Below, in pieces: positions 34,531-43,896 of a DNA stretch of 64,000 nucleotides; positions within the stretch are counted from its first letter, which is position 1; the number at the start of each line of letters is the position of its first letter. Source of the stretch: Aquimarina sp. BL5 (lineage in GTDB: Bacteria > Bacteroidota > Bacteroidia > Flavobacteriales > Flavobacteriaceae); assembly GCF_003443675.1 (NCBI RefSeq), contig NZ_CP031963.1, forward strand, positions 3,495,501 to 3,559,500. Reading direction: 5' to 3'. Below the pieces are notes generated by a model. It was not told where the DNA came from. It saw only the letters and a program-made list of their open reading frames with translations, and searched no databases. The translations under genes were made by a program, and so were the position numbers.

Positions 34531-35883
34531 ATGAAACGATTTAAAAAGATTTTAAGATATGGGTTCATAGGAATTGTTGGGCTTATAGTTGTCTCCGTTT
34601 TTTGGAACTATCCTAAACTTACGATACTTTCTGGGTATTCTGCTAAGAATATGGCTTCTTCTGTTTTTATCGGAAATCGTACTGTGGAATTTACGGATGT
34701 TAATGACAACAATTTTGCTCCAGTCAACCTAGCGGATGATGAAGTAAATACAACTGAAAAATCTGCAATTGCATCTGTTTTTGGACTAAAAGAAAGGAAA
34801 GCAATTTTTAGAGAAGGATTAGGGAGTGTATTGATTAATGATGATTTTGATGAAAAAGCTCCTTATGTAACACCTACGCGAAGTAAATCAAAAACCAACC
34901 TACCATTTCCTTATGGAGATTTGCCTCAAAAAGATACGGTGTTTACTTCTATTGATTATAATAAAATAAATGATGTTGTCAACTCGATTTTTGATAAAGA
35001 AGGAGCGCGTATTAAAAAGACAAGAGCTGTTTTGGTCATTCATAAAGATCAGATAATAGCAGAAAAATACGCGGATGGATTAGACCAAAACTCTATTCTA
35101 CTAGGTTGGTCCATGACTAAAAGTGTATTGGCGACAAATTATGGAATATTGCAAAAACAAGGTAAGATTAATATTAACCAAAAGGCACCCATAAAAGAAT
35201 GGGAGAATGATGAAAGAAAGGAGATAACAATTAATAATTTGTTACAGATGAATTGTGGTTTAGCATGGGATGAAGACTATGGATCTATCTCTGATGCAAC
35301 AACAATGTTATATATAGATGAAGATATGACGAAGCCTCAGATTTATAAAGAGGCGATTCATAAGCCTAATGAGTATTGGTATTATTCATCTGGTGTTTCT
35401 AATTTGTTATCAGGAATTTTGAGAAAACAGTTTGATAGTTATCAGGAGTATCTTGATTTTCCGTATCGAGAGTTTATTGATAAGATAGGAATGCACTCTA
35501 TGCTTATGGAAACGGATATGGCAGGTAATTATGTGGGTTCTTCATACGCTTGGGCAACAGTTAGAGATTGGGCAAGATTCGGGTTGTTATACCTTCATAG
35601 AGGAAATTGGAATGGAGAACAAATTTTTAACCCTGATTGGGTAGATTATGTAACGACTCCAAGCCCAACATCAGAAGGTGATTATGGTGGTCATTTTTGG
35701 TTGAATTCAGGAGGTTTTTATCCTGATGCTCCCAGAGACATGTATTCTGCAAATGGATTTCAGGGACAACGTGTATTTATTATCCCTTCTAAAGATCTAG
35801 TAATTGTACGTTTTGGATTAATTGGTGACGCTGGAGTAGATTTTAATACGTTCTTGAAGGAGATCGTTAGCTCGATACAATAG
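34531..35883 (+). CDS. Serine hydrolase, class C beta-lactamase-like family
   Basis: A 450-residue protein with an N-terminal membrane anchor (FKKILRYGFIGIVGLIVVSVFW). The fold is that of penicillin-binding/DD-peptidase-type hydrolases: S194 in GWSMTKS (SxxK, K197), the Tyr motif in YYYSSGVSN, and a late GGHFWLNSGG region in place of KTG. Likely an envelope esterase or peptidase; substrate unknown. It is on the plus strand in the middle of a minus-strand SUF gene run, between sufS and the YARHG gene, so it interrupts the ancestral operon. Confidence 0.87.
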   Translation: MKRFKKILRYGFIGIVGLIVVSVFWNYPKLTILSGYSAKNMASSVFIGNRTVEFTDVNDNNFAPVNLADDEVNTTEKSAIASVFGLKERKAIFREGLGSVLINDDFDEKAPYVTPTRSKSKTNLPFPYGDLPQKDTVFTSIDYNKINDVVNSIFDKEGARIKKTRAVLVIHKDQIIAEKYADGLDQNSILLGWSMTKSVLATNYGILQKQGKININQKAPIKEWENDERKEITINNLLQMNCGLAWDEDYGSISDATTMLYIDEDMTKPQIYKEAIHKPNEYWYYSSGVSNLLSGILRKQFDSYQEYLDFPYREFIDKIGMHSMLMETDMAGNYVGSSYAWATVRDWARFGLLYLHRGNWNGEQIFNPDWVDYVTTPSPTSEGDYGGHFWLNSGGFYPDAPRDMYSANGFQGQRVFIIPSKDLVIVRFGLIGDAGVDFNTFLKEIVSSIQ

Positions 35884-35885
35884 GA

Positions 35886-35920
35886 TAGACCTCACAGGTT
35901 TTTAAAAGCTGAAAGGTCTA
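35886..35920. terminator. Possible bidirectional terminator
   Basis: TAGACCT (35886-35892) pairs with AGGTCTA (35914-35920); the loop is long (21 bases) but partly self-complementary. It lies between the convergent serine hydrolase and YARHG genes. Confidence 0.4.
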
Positions 35921-35932
35921 TAGTGTTTCATT

Positions 35933-36913
35933 TTATCTCCCAAAATAATCATAGTATCGCTCTGCGTGTTGCTCATACCGTTTAATAAGATCAATGTTTT
36001 TCTTTTCAAGATCAGTTAATTGACTTCTAACATCTGTAGATACGGGAATGTACCAATTTACCTTTGTGTCGAAAAAGTAACGCATTTTACGATTTTTAAA
36101 AGAATAGCCGTGTCTGGCATAAATTAGATTTCGAAGCACTTCTAACTCTCCTTTATTTAAATTTTCTATATTTTGATTGGTTAATTTTTCAGTCGAGGCA
36201 TTAAGTTTTCCAATAACTTTTGCACTTATTGCTTCCATTTCTCCACCTTCTTCATCTTGAGAATCATAAAGAGCTAAATTATAATCGTAGTCAACATCAA
36301 AATCTAAATTTAATTTTGAATCATATTTAAACTCTTTCTTTTTTAGGTTGTAATCTCTTTTAGGAACCGCCAAATTTTTGTCATTTGCAATCCAGATTCC
36401 TTTAACTCTTGTCTTTTCAGGGTCTAATGTAAATTCAAAAACACCATCATATTTATCATCACCTGGTTCTACAACTTCTGCAAACAAAGTTTTTGAATTA
36501 AATTTTCCTTTAAATGGTCTGGCATTACCAGCGACTACAGAATGACCGAATAAAGAATCTCTTTTTATGTGATCTATGGAAATATTGATTTTATTGGAAT
36601 ATGAGCCATTTTTTTCTGAAACACTTTGGTAATTAACAGTATTAAAACTTCCTACATAAAAGCCAAGTAGACCCTGATGATCAGAATCTTCGTCAAACAC
36701 CCTTTTTTCAAAAGTAATTATTGGGTTTTCTTGTTGATTAATAGTTTTAGAAACTTTTTCAACCACCTCATTATTTTCTACCTGAGTAGCCTCGCTTTCT
36801 TTGGTTGTAGTTTCATTTTCAATGATCGGAGTTGTTTCTGTCTTTTCTTTTTGTACTTCTTTTTTGCAAGAGATAAAGAGTAGAACGAATACTAAGAAGA
36901 TGGTGTTTTTCAT
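35933..36913 (-). CDS. YARHG-domain lipoprotein
   Basis: A 326-residue lipoprotein (MKNTIFLVFVLLFISC, lipid Cys16), followed by a long Glu/Thr/Lys-rich linker (about 17-70). A middle domain (about 75-200) contains GFYVGSFN and VVAGNARPFKGKF. The C-terminus (about 255-320) is a YARHG domain: LRNLIYARHGYSFKNRKMR, then VNWYIPVSTDV. YARHG is an extracellular domain of unknown, perhaps cell-wall-related, function. Its ATG overlaps the stop of the DUF2306 gene by four bases, so they are translationally coupled. Confidence 0.88.
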   Translation of the reverse strand: MKNTIFLVFVLLFISCKKEVQKEKTETTPIIENETTTKESEATQVENNEVVEKVSKTINQQENPIITFEKRVFDEDSDHQGLLGFYVGSFNTVNYQSVSEKNGSYSNKINISIDHIKRDSLFGHSVVAGNARPFKGKFNSKTLFAEVVEPGDDKYDGVFEFTLDPEKTRVKGIWIANDKNLAVPKRDYNLKKKEFKYDSKLNLDFDVDYDYNLALYDSQDEEGGEMEAISAKVIGKLNASTEKLTNQNIENLNKGELEVLRNLIYARHGYSFKNRKMRYFFDTKVNWYIPVSTDVRSQLTDLEKKNIDLIKRYEQHAERYYDYFGR

Positions 36914-37536
36914 TTTTTAATATATTTTAGAATAATAATTTCGGCGATAATTAGATTTAATACCCAACCTAACCAGGCTACAATTTGATATACATCCATG
37001 GGTCTTGGCTGAAAAACCAAAACAATCAAGTATTTCCATAATCGTAAAGTTATAGCAGATAATGTTAGCGCAAAACTTCTGATCATAAAAATTTGATGTT
37101 TTTGATAATCTTGTTGTTTAAGAGCCCAAAAAGCTTTTAAAGTAAACCAAAACCAACCAATAGCTAGTAAGCAGAAGGCGAGTTGAGACCAGAACCCACC
37201 GTTAGCATAATATCCAATAATCAGTCCCGATGGAGCCGCAAGAAGTAATACAGAAACCAAATATATCCAGCCAACAACTTTATGAACTTTAGTGTACTCT
37301 GTTCTTATTTTTTTAGAAAATTGAGTAAAGCCTGCAAATAAGGAAAAAACAGAGAATGTAACGTGAATATAAAATGCAATTTTATAATGTGCGGAATGAA
37401 TATACTGCTGCTTGATTCTTAAAAACGCCACATCAAAGTCAATAGGAAAATATTGAAGCGTAATCTGAAACATCAATACACAAAAGAAGGTATAAAGTAT
37501 CAGGAGAACTATTTGATATACGGTAGCTTTCTGCAT
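36910..37536 (-). CDS. DUF2306 membrane protein
   Basis: The ATG at 37536 (MQKATVYQIVLLILYTFF) gives 208 residues with about six hydrophobic helices. The pattern HYKIAFYIHVTFSVFSLFAGFTQF, KVHKVVGWIYLVSVLLL and HQIFMIRSFALTLSAITLRLW, with His residues facing one another in helices, matches DUF2306, a family resembling cytochrome b561-type four-helix proteins. Function unknown. It is followed by the YARHG gene with an ATGA overlap, and separated from sufD by a terminator. Confidence 0.85.
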   Translation of the reverse strand: MQKATVYQIVLLILYTFFCVLMFQITLQYFPIDFDVAFLRIKQQYIHSAHYKIAFYIHVTFSVFSLFAGFTQFSKKIRTEYTKVHKVVGWIYLVSVLLLAAPSGLIIGYYANGGFWSQLAFCLLAIGWFWFTLKAFWALKQQDYQKHQIFMIRSFALTLSAITLRLWKYLIVLVFQPRPMDVYQIVAWLGWVLNLIIAEIIILKYIKK

Positions 37537-37545
37537 AAAATAAAA

Positions 37546-37573
37546 AAACCTCAACAAATATATGAAGAGGTTT
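37546..37573 (-). terminator. Terminator after sufD
   Basis: AAACCTC (37546-37552) pairs with GAGGTTT (37567-37573), 14-base loop; on the minus strand it is followed by a T run. It ends the sufABCD transcript 25 bases after the sufD stop. Confidence 0.7.
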
Positions 37574-37597
37574 AGTATGTATTACGATTATTCTTTT

Positions 37598-38911
37598 CTA
37601 CAAATCGAATCCAATATCAACACCAAGCTTGTTGGCAATCAATTTATTAATTCGTTGTTTTAGCTGAGGTATTTTTACACTTTCTAATACATTATTGGCA
37701 AAAGCATACATTAATAAGGCTCTTGCTTCTTTTTCTCCAATTCCTCTGGATCTCATATAGAACAATGCTTGTTCATCTAACTGACCAATGGTACAGCCGT
37801 GAGAACATTTTACATCGTCTGCAAAAATCTCTAACTGTGGTTTAGAATTAATGGTAGCCTTATCACTTAGTAAAATATTGTTGTTGGACTGAAAAGCATT
37901 AGTTTTCTGAGCCTCTTTATTCACAATAATTTTACCATTAAATACACCTGTTGCTCTTTCGTCAAAAATACCTTTATAGTCTTGATGGCTTTCGCAATTT
38001 GGTTCTGTGTGATGCACTAAGGTGTTATGATCTACATGTTGTTTACCTTCGATAATTGTAACTCCATTAAGTATAGAATCAATTCCTTCGCCTTTCTGAT
38101 AAAAATTTAGATTATTTCTAGTCACATTACCTCCAAATGCAAATGTATGTACTGAGGCTACACTTTGCGCTTGTTGTTGGATATGTGTATTATCTATCAG
38201 CGAAGCATTCTCACTATCATTCTGAATTTTATAATAGTCTACAAAGGCTCTTTTATCAGCAAAAATTTCTGTAACCGAATTCGTTAAAACAGGGTTTTCC
38301 GTTAAGCTTTGATGACGCTCAATAATCTGCACGTGCGAATTTTCTTCGACTACGATAAGGTTACGAGGCTGTAAAAGCTGTGTTGATTCTTTTCCTGTAG
38401 AAAAATGAATGATTTGTATCGGTTTATCGGCCTGCTTATTCTTTGATATATAAATATACGCTCCTTCTTTAGAGAAAGCTGTATTCAAAGAGGTAAGGCC
38501 GTCTTCTGGAGCAATCTTATTAAAATAATTATCAATAATAGGCTTATACTTTTCATGACTTAAAGCCGAAGACATTAAACAAACATCAATCTTATCATGA
38601 GTAGTTTCAGATAAATGAGAAGAATATTTACCGTCAATAAATACAATTTTATAAGTATCTAGATCATAAAGAAAGTACTTTTTTACATCTTTAAACTCTA
38701 GTGCATTCTCTTCTTTTGGAAAAATACTATAGTCATGCTTCAAAATAGCATTTAATGAAGTATACTTCCAGGCTTCTTCTTTTTTAGTAGGAAACCCCTT
38801 TTCTTCAAATACTTTTATAGCTTGACTTCTGATATCATGAACAGGAGCATCTACATCTACTGTATTTTCAAAAGCAAGAAAAGAAGATATTAATTTTTCT
38901 TTCAGCTCCAT
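37598..38911 (-). CDS. sufD: Fe-S cluster assembly protein SufD
   Basis: A 437-residue scaffold subunit partnering SufB and SufC. The N-terminal helical region (EEAWKYTSLNAILKHDYS) precedes the right-handed beta-helix core; the C-terminal signature FADDVKCSHGCTIGQLDEQALFYMRSRGI is that of SufB/SufD proteins. Its ATG is 2 bases after the sufC stop. It is the last gene of the first SUF block. Confidence 0.96.
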   Translation of the reverse strand: MELKEKLISSFLAFENTVDVDAPVHDIRSQAIKVFEEKGFPTKKEEAWKYTSLNAILKHDYSIFPKEENALEFKDVKKYFLYDLDTYKIVFIDGKYSSHLSETTHDKIDVCLMSSALSHEKYKPIIDNYFNKIAPEDGLTSLNTAFSKEGAYIYISKNKQADKPIQIIHFSTGKESTQLLQPRNLIVVEENSHVQIIERHQSLTENPVLTNSVTEIFADKRAFVDYYKIQNDSENASLIDNTHIQQQAQSVASVHTFAFGGNVTRNNLNFYQKGEGIDSILNGVTIIEGKQHVDHNTLVHHTEPNCESHQDYKGIFDERATGVFNGKIIVNKEAQKTNAFQSNNNILLSDKATINSKPQLEIFADDVKCSHGCTIGQLDEQALFYMRSRGIGEKEARALLMYAFANNVLESVKIPQLKQRINKLIANKLGVDIGFDL

Positions 38912-38913
38912 AA

Positions 38914-39666
38914 CTATGCGTTTATCTCTTCTTTAATCCAATCGTATCCTTTTTCTTCTAATTCTAAAGCTAATTCTTTAGTTCCAGACTTAACTATTTT
39001 ACCGTCATATAAAACGTGTACAAAATCAGGTACGATATGATCTAATAAACGCTGATAGTGAGTAATTACAATAATAGCATTGTCTTCACTCTTCAGTTTA
39101 TTTACACCATTAGCTACAATACGTAATGCATCAATATCTAATCCAGAATCAGTTTCATCTAAAATAGCTAGTTTAGGTTCCATCATCGCCATCTGAAATA
39201 TTTCATTTCGTTTTTTCTCACCACCAGAAAACCCTTGGTTAAGAGAACGAGATAAAAATTTACGATCAATATCTAGCAATTCAGATTTCTCTCGAATTTT
39301 CTTAAGCATATCTTTGGCTGGCATTTCTTCCAGACCTTGTGCTTTTCTAGTTTCATTAATCGCGGTTTTCATGAAATTAGTAACGGTAACACCAGGAATC
39401 TCTACCGGATACTGAAACGAAAGAAAAACACCTTTATGAGCACGTTCTTCTGCCGCCAATTCTTCGATATCTTCACCATTTAGCAGGATATTACCTTCCG
39501 TAACTTCATATTCTTCTTTTCCTGCAACTATACTGGCTAATGTACTTTTACCGGCACCGTTAGGACCCATTATTGCATGAACTTCTCCTGCTTTTACGTG
39601 TAGGTTAAGACCTTTTAAGATTTCTTTATCTTCAACGCTAGCGTGCAAATCCTTAATTTCTAACAT
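38914..39666 (-). CDS. sufC: Fe-S cluster assembly ATPase SufC
   Basis: A 250-residue ABC-type ATPase. Walker A GPNGAGKST, the ABC signature in the SufC form FSGGEKKRNEI, Walker B LAILDETDSGLD and a switch His in ITHYQRLLDHI are all intact. It powers the SufBCD scaffold in the cytoplasm. In the operon sufA-sufB-lipoprotein-sufC-sufD. Confidence 0.97.
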   Translation of the reverse strand: MLEIKDLHASVEDKEILKGLNLHVKAGEVHAIMGPNGAGKSTLASIVAGKEEYEVTEGNILLNGEDIEELAAEERAHKGVFLSFQYPVEIPGVTVTNFMKTAINETRKAQGLEEMPAKDMLKKIREKSELLDIDRKFLSRSLNQGFSGGEKKRNEIFQMAMMEPKLAILDETDSGLDIDALRIVANGVNKLKSEDNAIIVITHYQRLLDHIVPDFVHVLYDGKIVKSGTKELALELEEKGYDWIKEEINA

Positions 39667-39697
39667 CTTCTGTTTTTATATCTTTTTAAATAAATTT

Positions 39698-40117
39698 TTA
39701 GTGATTATGACCTTCATGTCCTGTTTCACTTGACTCTTGTAATGAGTCTGAGGATTTTATCTTTGTTGGCAATTCTTCTGTTGGCTCGCTCACACCAACA
39801 ATCTCTTTTATCTCTACAACCTGTGGCCAACCATCTTCTGTATTAGGTTTTATAATACCCTTAATTACTACAGGCACCATATCATATTCTTCTCTTTGTA
39901 ATGGCTTTACTTTTTTAGCTAATTCATGTGCCATATCATCAATGATTACTCCATAAATAAAATCTTTACCTTTTAGAACACCCGCGTTATCAATTAATAT
40001 ATATTCTCCGCGAATCAGGCTAGATTCAATATCAGAATCAGATGATGAAGTTGATTTTTCGTTTTTACAAGAAAAAATTAATAGGCTTACAATGATGAGA
40101 AGAAATGGTTTTTTCAT
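39698..40117 (-). CDS. Small lipoprotein inside the suf operon, His-rich tail
   Basis: A 139-residue lipoprotein (MKKPFLLIIVSLLIFSC, lipid Cys17). A Ser/Asp linker is followed by one small domain (about 35-115: RGEYILIDNAGVLKGKDFIYGVIIDD, DMVPVVIKGIIKPNTEDGWPQ) and a C-terminal tail ending GHEGHNH. It lies between sufB and sufC, 31 bases from sufC, and must be co-transcribed. I recognise no named family. The His tail could bind a metal; a link to iron supply is only inference. Confidence 0.78.
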   Translation of the reverse strand: MKKPFLLIIVSLLIFSCKNEKSTSSSDSDIESSLIRGEYILIDNAGVLKGKDFIYGVIIDDMAHELAKKVKPLQREEYDMVPVVIKGIIKPNTEDGWPQVVEIKEIVGVSEPTEELPTKIKSSDSLQESSETGHEGHNH

Positions 40118-40143
40118 TTATGTGAGTTTGTTAGTTAAACACT

Positions 40144-41589
40144 TTATCCTACAGAACCTTCTAGAGAAATTTCTAAAAGTTTTTGGGCTTCTACTGCAAA
40201 TTCCATTGGGAGTTTGTTCAATACTTCTTTACTAAAACCGTTAACGATCAATGCAATTGCTTTTTCTGTATCAATACCTCTTTGGTTACAGTAAAAGATT
40301 TGATCTTCTCCAATTTTACTGGTAGTAGCCTCATGTTCTATTTGAGCAGTTTTATTCTTTGCTTCAATATAGGGAAACGTATGAGCGCCACATTCATTGC
40401 CCATAAGTAAAGAATCACATTGAGAAAAATTACGAGCATTAGTTGCTCTGCTATTAATCTGTACTAACCCTCGATAACTATTTTGAGACTTTCCAGCAGA
40501 AATTCCTTTGGAGATAATCGTACTTTTAGTATTCTTACCTAAATGGATCATCTTAGTTCCCGTATCGGCTTGCTGATAATTATTGGTTACGGCTATAGAG
40601 TAAAATTCACCTACAGAGTTATCTCCTTTAAGTATACAAGAAGGATATTTCCAAGTTACTGCTGATCCTGTTTCTACTTGTGTCCAAGAGATTTTAGCAT
40701 TTTTTTCGCAAATACCACGTTTTGTCACAAAATTAAAAACACCACCTTTTCCTTCGGCATTACCAGGATACCAGTTCTGCACAGTAGAATATTTAATTTC
40801 TGCATCATCTAATGCTATAAGTTCTACTACTGCTGCATGCAATTGATTTTCATCTCTTGATGGTGCTGTACAACCTTCGAGATAACTTACATAGCTGCCT
40901 TCATCAGCAATTACCAATGTACGCTCGAATTGACCTGTACCTGCTTGATTGATTCTAAAATATGTAGATAATTCCATTGGACATTTCACACCTTTAGGAA
41001 TATAACAAAAGGAACCATCACTAAATACTGCAGAATTTAAAGCTGCATAAAAATTATCCTTTTGTGGAACAACAGAACCGATATATTTTTTTACCAGCTC
41101 AGGATGTTCTTGTATTGCTTCAGAAATAGGGCAAAAAATAATACCTTTTTCACCAAGTGTTTCTTTAAAGGTTGTTGCTACAGATACGGAATCCATCACA
41201 ATATCTACTGCAACTCCTGCTAGTTTTTTTTGTTCATCCAGAGATATTCCAAGTCGTTTGAAAGTATCTAATAATTCTGGATCGACTTCATCCAGACTGT
41301 CATATTTTGGTTTACTATTAGGAGCAGAATAATAGGCTATGTCCTGAAAATTAGGCTTTTCATAGTTTACATTTGCCCATTCTGGCTCTTCCATCTGTTC
41401 CCAAATACGAAAGGCCTCGAGTCTCCAGTTTGTCATCCATTCTGGTTCCTCTTTTTTCTTGGAAATTGCACGAACAATATCTTCATTTAGACCAACGGGG
41501 AATGTATCGGATTCTATATCAGTATAAAATCCATACTCGTATTCTTTGGTCTCTAATTCTTTTTTTAAGTCGTCTTCGGTATATGCCAT
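40144..41589 (-). CDS. sufB: Fe-S cluster assembly protein SufB
   Basis: A 481-residue scaffold subunit. Conserved segments include [84 protein letters not shown] and a C-terminal [22 protein letters not shown]. The conserved Cys-Thr (EGCTAP) and the late Cys are in place. Cytoplasmic; builds the nascent cluster with SufC and SufD. Confidence 0.97.
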   Translation of the reverse strand: MAYTEDDLKKELETKEYEYGFYTDIESDTFPVGLNEDIVRAISKKKEEPEWMTNWRLEAFRIWEQMEEPEWANVNYEKPNFQDIAYYSAPNSKPKYDSLDEVDPELLDTFKRLGISLDEQKKLAGVAVDIVMDSVSVATTFKETLGEKGIIFCPISEAIQEHPELVKKYIGSVVPQKDNFYAALNSAVFSDGSFCYIPKGVKCPMELSTYFRINQAGTGQFERTLVIADEGSYVSYLEGCTAPSRDENQLHAAVVELIALDDAEIKYSTVQNWYPGNAEGKGGVFNFVTKRGICEKNAKISWTQVETGSAVTWKYPSCILKGDNSVGEFYSIAVTNNYQQADTGTKMIHLGKNTKSTIISKGISAGKSQNSYRGLVQINSRATNARNFSQCDSLLMGNECGAHTFPYIEAKNKTAQIEHEATTSKIGEDQIFYCNQRGIDTEKAIALIVNGFSKEVLNKLPMEFAVEAQKLLEISLEGSVG

Positions 41590-41633
41590 CTTAGTAAATC
41601 CTAGGTTTTATTTTAGGATCTTTGTTTAAATTT

Positions 41634-41963
41634 TTAAAGGGAAAAACTTTCTCCGCAACCGCAGGTTCTATTAGCGTTGGGGTTGTTAAAAACGAAACCG
41701 GTTCCATTAAGTCCACCGGAATATTCTAAGGTAGTACCTATTAGATATAAAAAACTTTTCTTGTCAACAATTATTTTTACACCATTGTCTTCAAAAACCT
41801 TATCTCCGTCTTCCTGAGTTTTATCAAATTTTAAGTCATATGACAAACCTGAACAACCACCACTTTTAACACCTACACGTACGTAGTCTAAAGTAGCGTC
41901 ATAACCGTCATCACTCATCAACTCTACGACTTTCTTTTTAGCTGTGTCTGATACCTTAATCAT
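41634..41963 (-). CDS. A-type Fe-S carrier (SufA/ErpA/IscA family)
   Basis: A 109-residue carrier with the three conserved cysteines: Cys in GGCSGLSYDLKF and two in NRTCGCGESF. It receives clusters from SufBCD and hands them to apoproteins. First gene of the SUF run; sufB starts 44 bases after its stop. A clear promoter with a palindrome lies in front. Confidence 0.95.
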   Translation of the reverse strand: MIKVSDTAKKKVVELMSDDGYDATLDYVRVGVKSGGCSGLSYDLKFDKTQEDGDKVFEDNGVKIIVDKKSFLYLIGTTLEYSGGLNGTGFVFNNPNANRTCGCGESFSL

Positions 41964-41995
41964 ACTTTATAAATAGATTAATTCTAAATTGAATG

Positions 41996-42015
41996 CAAAT
42001 ATACTACATATGTAG
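41996..42015 (-). promoter_or_regulatory. Promoter and palindromic operator of the suf operon
   Basis: Minus strand reads TATATTTG at 42003-41996, a perfect -7 box, 33 bases before the ATG. Directly upstream, filling the promoter spacer, is the perfect 12-bp palindrome CTACATATGTAG (42004-42015). No TTTG -33 box is visible. The palindrome is a good candidate operator for iron or redox control. Confidence 0.55.
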
Positions 42016-42093
42016 GTTTTATTTACAGAACCTAACATTTATCTAACATATATTAGAATAGGGATATTCTATAGTAAATTTAATGAAAGAATA

Positions 42094-43146
42094 TTAAAAT
42101 TCAGAAAAACGATTATCGTTCAGGAAATCGTCATCAGTTAGTGTTTTTAAGAAATCGATAATTTGATCTTTTTCTTCTTCAGTCATAGGAATTCCGATAA
42201 CTGCACCATCAGTGTTTTTGAAAACAGGATCCAGTGTTTCAGAATCTACCAGGCCGTCGCTGTAATGATTCAAGACATCCGTTAGTGTTTTTAATCTTCC
42301 ATCGTGCATGTACGGGAAGGTTAATTCGATATTTCTTAATGTAGGAACTTTAAATTTGTGCAAATCAGAAGCAAGACCAGTAACTCGATTTCTGCCGATA
42401 TCATTATATTGTGGATCTACTGCTAAGCCGTTATTACGGTATGATTGATCTGTAAATAATGTTCCTTCATGACAAGAAGCACATTTAGATTTAAAAAGCT
42501 CAAACCCTGCTGCTTCGTTAGCGGTAAAAACGGAACCTTCGTTTCTTTCGATTTTATCATACTTTGAGTTTGACGAAATCATCATAATCATAAATTGTGA
42601 CAGTGCTTTGAGTAGATTTTCTGAGTTGATTTTTTGATCTTCAAATGCCTCGGCAAATAACTCTACATATTCAGGTTTTTCTTCAAGTTTTTGAAGAATA
42701 CTGCTGAAAGACTCATTCATTTCTACTTCTGCAGTAATAGGTATTATGGGTTGTAAATCTAAATGTGTTGCAGCACCATCCCAGGTAAATTCTTTCATAA
42801 AAGCAAGATTATGCAAAGGTTGTGCATTACGTGTACCCAATGCTCCGTTTACACCGTGACTTACAATATGTGTATGATGCGTAAACGCAAAATCCTGAAT
42901 ATGACAGAACCCGCAAGAAATCACTCCATCAGAAGACAATCGACCATCATAGAATAGTTTTTTACCTAATTCAAATCCTTTTTCTGTAGGTGTATTCAGT
43001 GTGATATTATAACTTGGTTCTGGAAAATTAGATGGAATTGTAAATTCTAAAGCTGGATTTTGACCAATAGGGACGTATTCATCCTTTTCAGAGCTACAGG
43101 CTGCTCCAAAAAGAATGAATACTATGTAACCTATATTCTTTATCAT
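42094..43146 (-). CDS. Di-heme MauG/cytochrome c peroxidase-family lipoprotein (MbnH-like)
   Basis: A 350-residue lipoprotein (lipobox FGAAC). Two c-type heme motifs: C78-G-F-C81-H82 and C222-A-S-C225-H226. FTWDGAATHLDLQPII and FKVPTLRNIELTFPYMHDGR are the usual conserved segments of the MauG/CcpA superfamily. Its stop/start neighbour is an MbnP family protein, ending directly before it (43147/43146). In methanotrophs MbnH uses a di-heme site to convert a Trp of MbnP to kynurenine, so a protein-modifying role is more likely here than peroxide removal. That assignment rests on the pairing. Confidence 0.88.
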   Translation of the reverse strand: MIKNIGYIVFILFGAACSSEKDEYVPIGQNPALEFTIPSNFPEPSYNITLNTPTEKGFELGKKLFYDGRLSSDGVISCGFCHIQDFAFTHHTHIVSHGVNGALGTRNAQPLHNLAFMKEFTWDGAATHLDLQPIIPITAEVEMNESFSSILQKLEEKPEYVELFAEAFEDQKINSENLLKALSQFMIMMISSNSKYDKIERNEGSVFTANEAAGFELFKSKCASCHEGTLFTDQSYRNNGLAVDPQYNDIGRNRVTGLASDLHKFKVPTLRNIELTFPYMHDGRLKTLTDVLNHYSDGLVDSETLDPVFKNTDGAVIGIPMTEEEKDQIIDFLKTLTDDDFLNDNRFSEF

Positions 43147-43893
43147 TTAGTTTGTTGTTAATATAGTAAACATGGTTTGTACATTGTTTGCAATCTTTTC
43201 AGAATCAGGATCAACTTGTATATCACTTTTTTCTTCTAAAGAATGCGTAAAAGTACTATCAAAGATTTTAGAGATGTCTGCTTGTATTGATAAATTAGAT
43301 GTAGTTCCATCTCCTATTGTAAGTGTATTAGATATATCTAATGTAATTTCTTTATAATTATCTAAGGCTGTTCCATGACTTCCTACGTGTAATAGAAAAT
43401 CACCAGCGGTTCCTCCCTGAGGAGTAAAAGAACCTTCGAATTTAAGAAATTTATAGCCCGCAGACCAAGACCATAACATTCCATTTTCTTCTGCTGTAGG
43501 AATAAAATTAGCAACTTCATTAAGAGGATAGTTAGATTGATCAACTCCTACACCAAATCTAATCTTGGTGTAAGCACCGGCATTTATATTGCTAAGTGAA
43601 ATTTGCTTGCTAGATGAAATTTCTTCATTTACCACAAAATAACTATCAGCAACTGGATAAGCGAATTCATCGCCATTTTCTTTTATCAAAACAATATTAC
43701 TAATAATATATTTTAGTTCAGAAACTGTATAGGTTTCATTACTTAAGTTGGTATATGATGTTGTGTTTAAATTAATAGGGTTGTTGTTTACGTTGTTTTT
43801 AAACTCTAGGTTTACAATACCTACATTAACATCATCATCCTTACAAGAAATTAAAGTTATTAAAGTGAGTACTATTAGTGTGAACTTTTTCAT
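43147..43893 (-). CDS. MbnP family lipoprotein (copper-binding protein family)
   Basis: A 248-residue lipoprotein (MKKFTLIVLTLITLISC, lipid Cys17). The mature part matches the MbnP pattern: VNLEFKNNVNNNPINLN, then SELKYIISNIVLI, GVGVDQSNYPLN and the core MLWSWSAGYKFLKFEG with W141-x-W143, followed by FLLHVGSHG. In characterised MbnP a Trp of this region is oxidised to kynurenine by MbnH and takes part in copper binding. The gene directly precedes the di-heme protein on the same strand. Anchored in the periplasm or outer surface. Confidence 0.9.
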   Translation of the reverse strand: MKKFTLIVLTLITLISCKDDDVNVGIVNLEFKNNVNNNPINLNTTSYTNLSNETYTVSELKYIISNIVLIKENGDEFAYPVADSYFVVNEEISSSKQISLSNINAGAYTKIRFGVGVDQSNYPLNEVANFIPTAEENGMLWSWSAGYKFLKFEGSFTPQGGTAGDFLLHVGSHGTALDNYKEITLDISNTLTIGDGTTSNLSIQADISKIFDSTFTHSLEEKSDIQVDPDSEKIANNVQTMFTILTTN

Positions 43894-43896
43894 TTT

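Noticed and set aside
42094..43146. Plain cytochrome c peroxidase for hydrogen peroxide removal
   Set aside because: Direct coupling with an MbnP family protein makes an MbnH-like modifying role more likely, although peroxide activity is not excluded.
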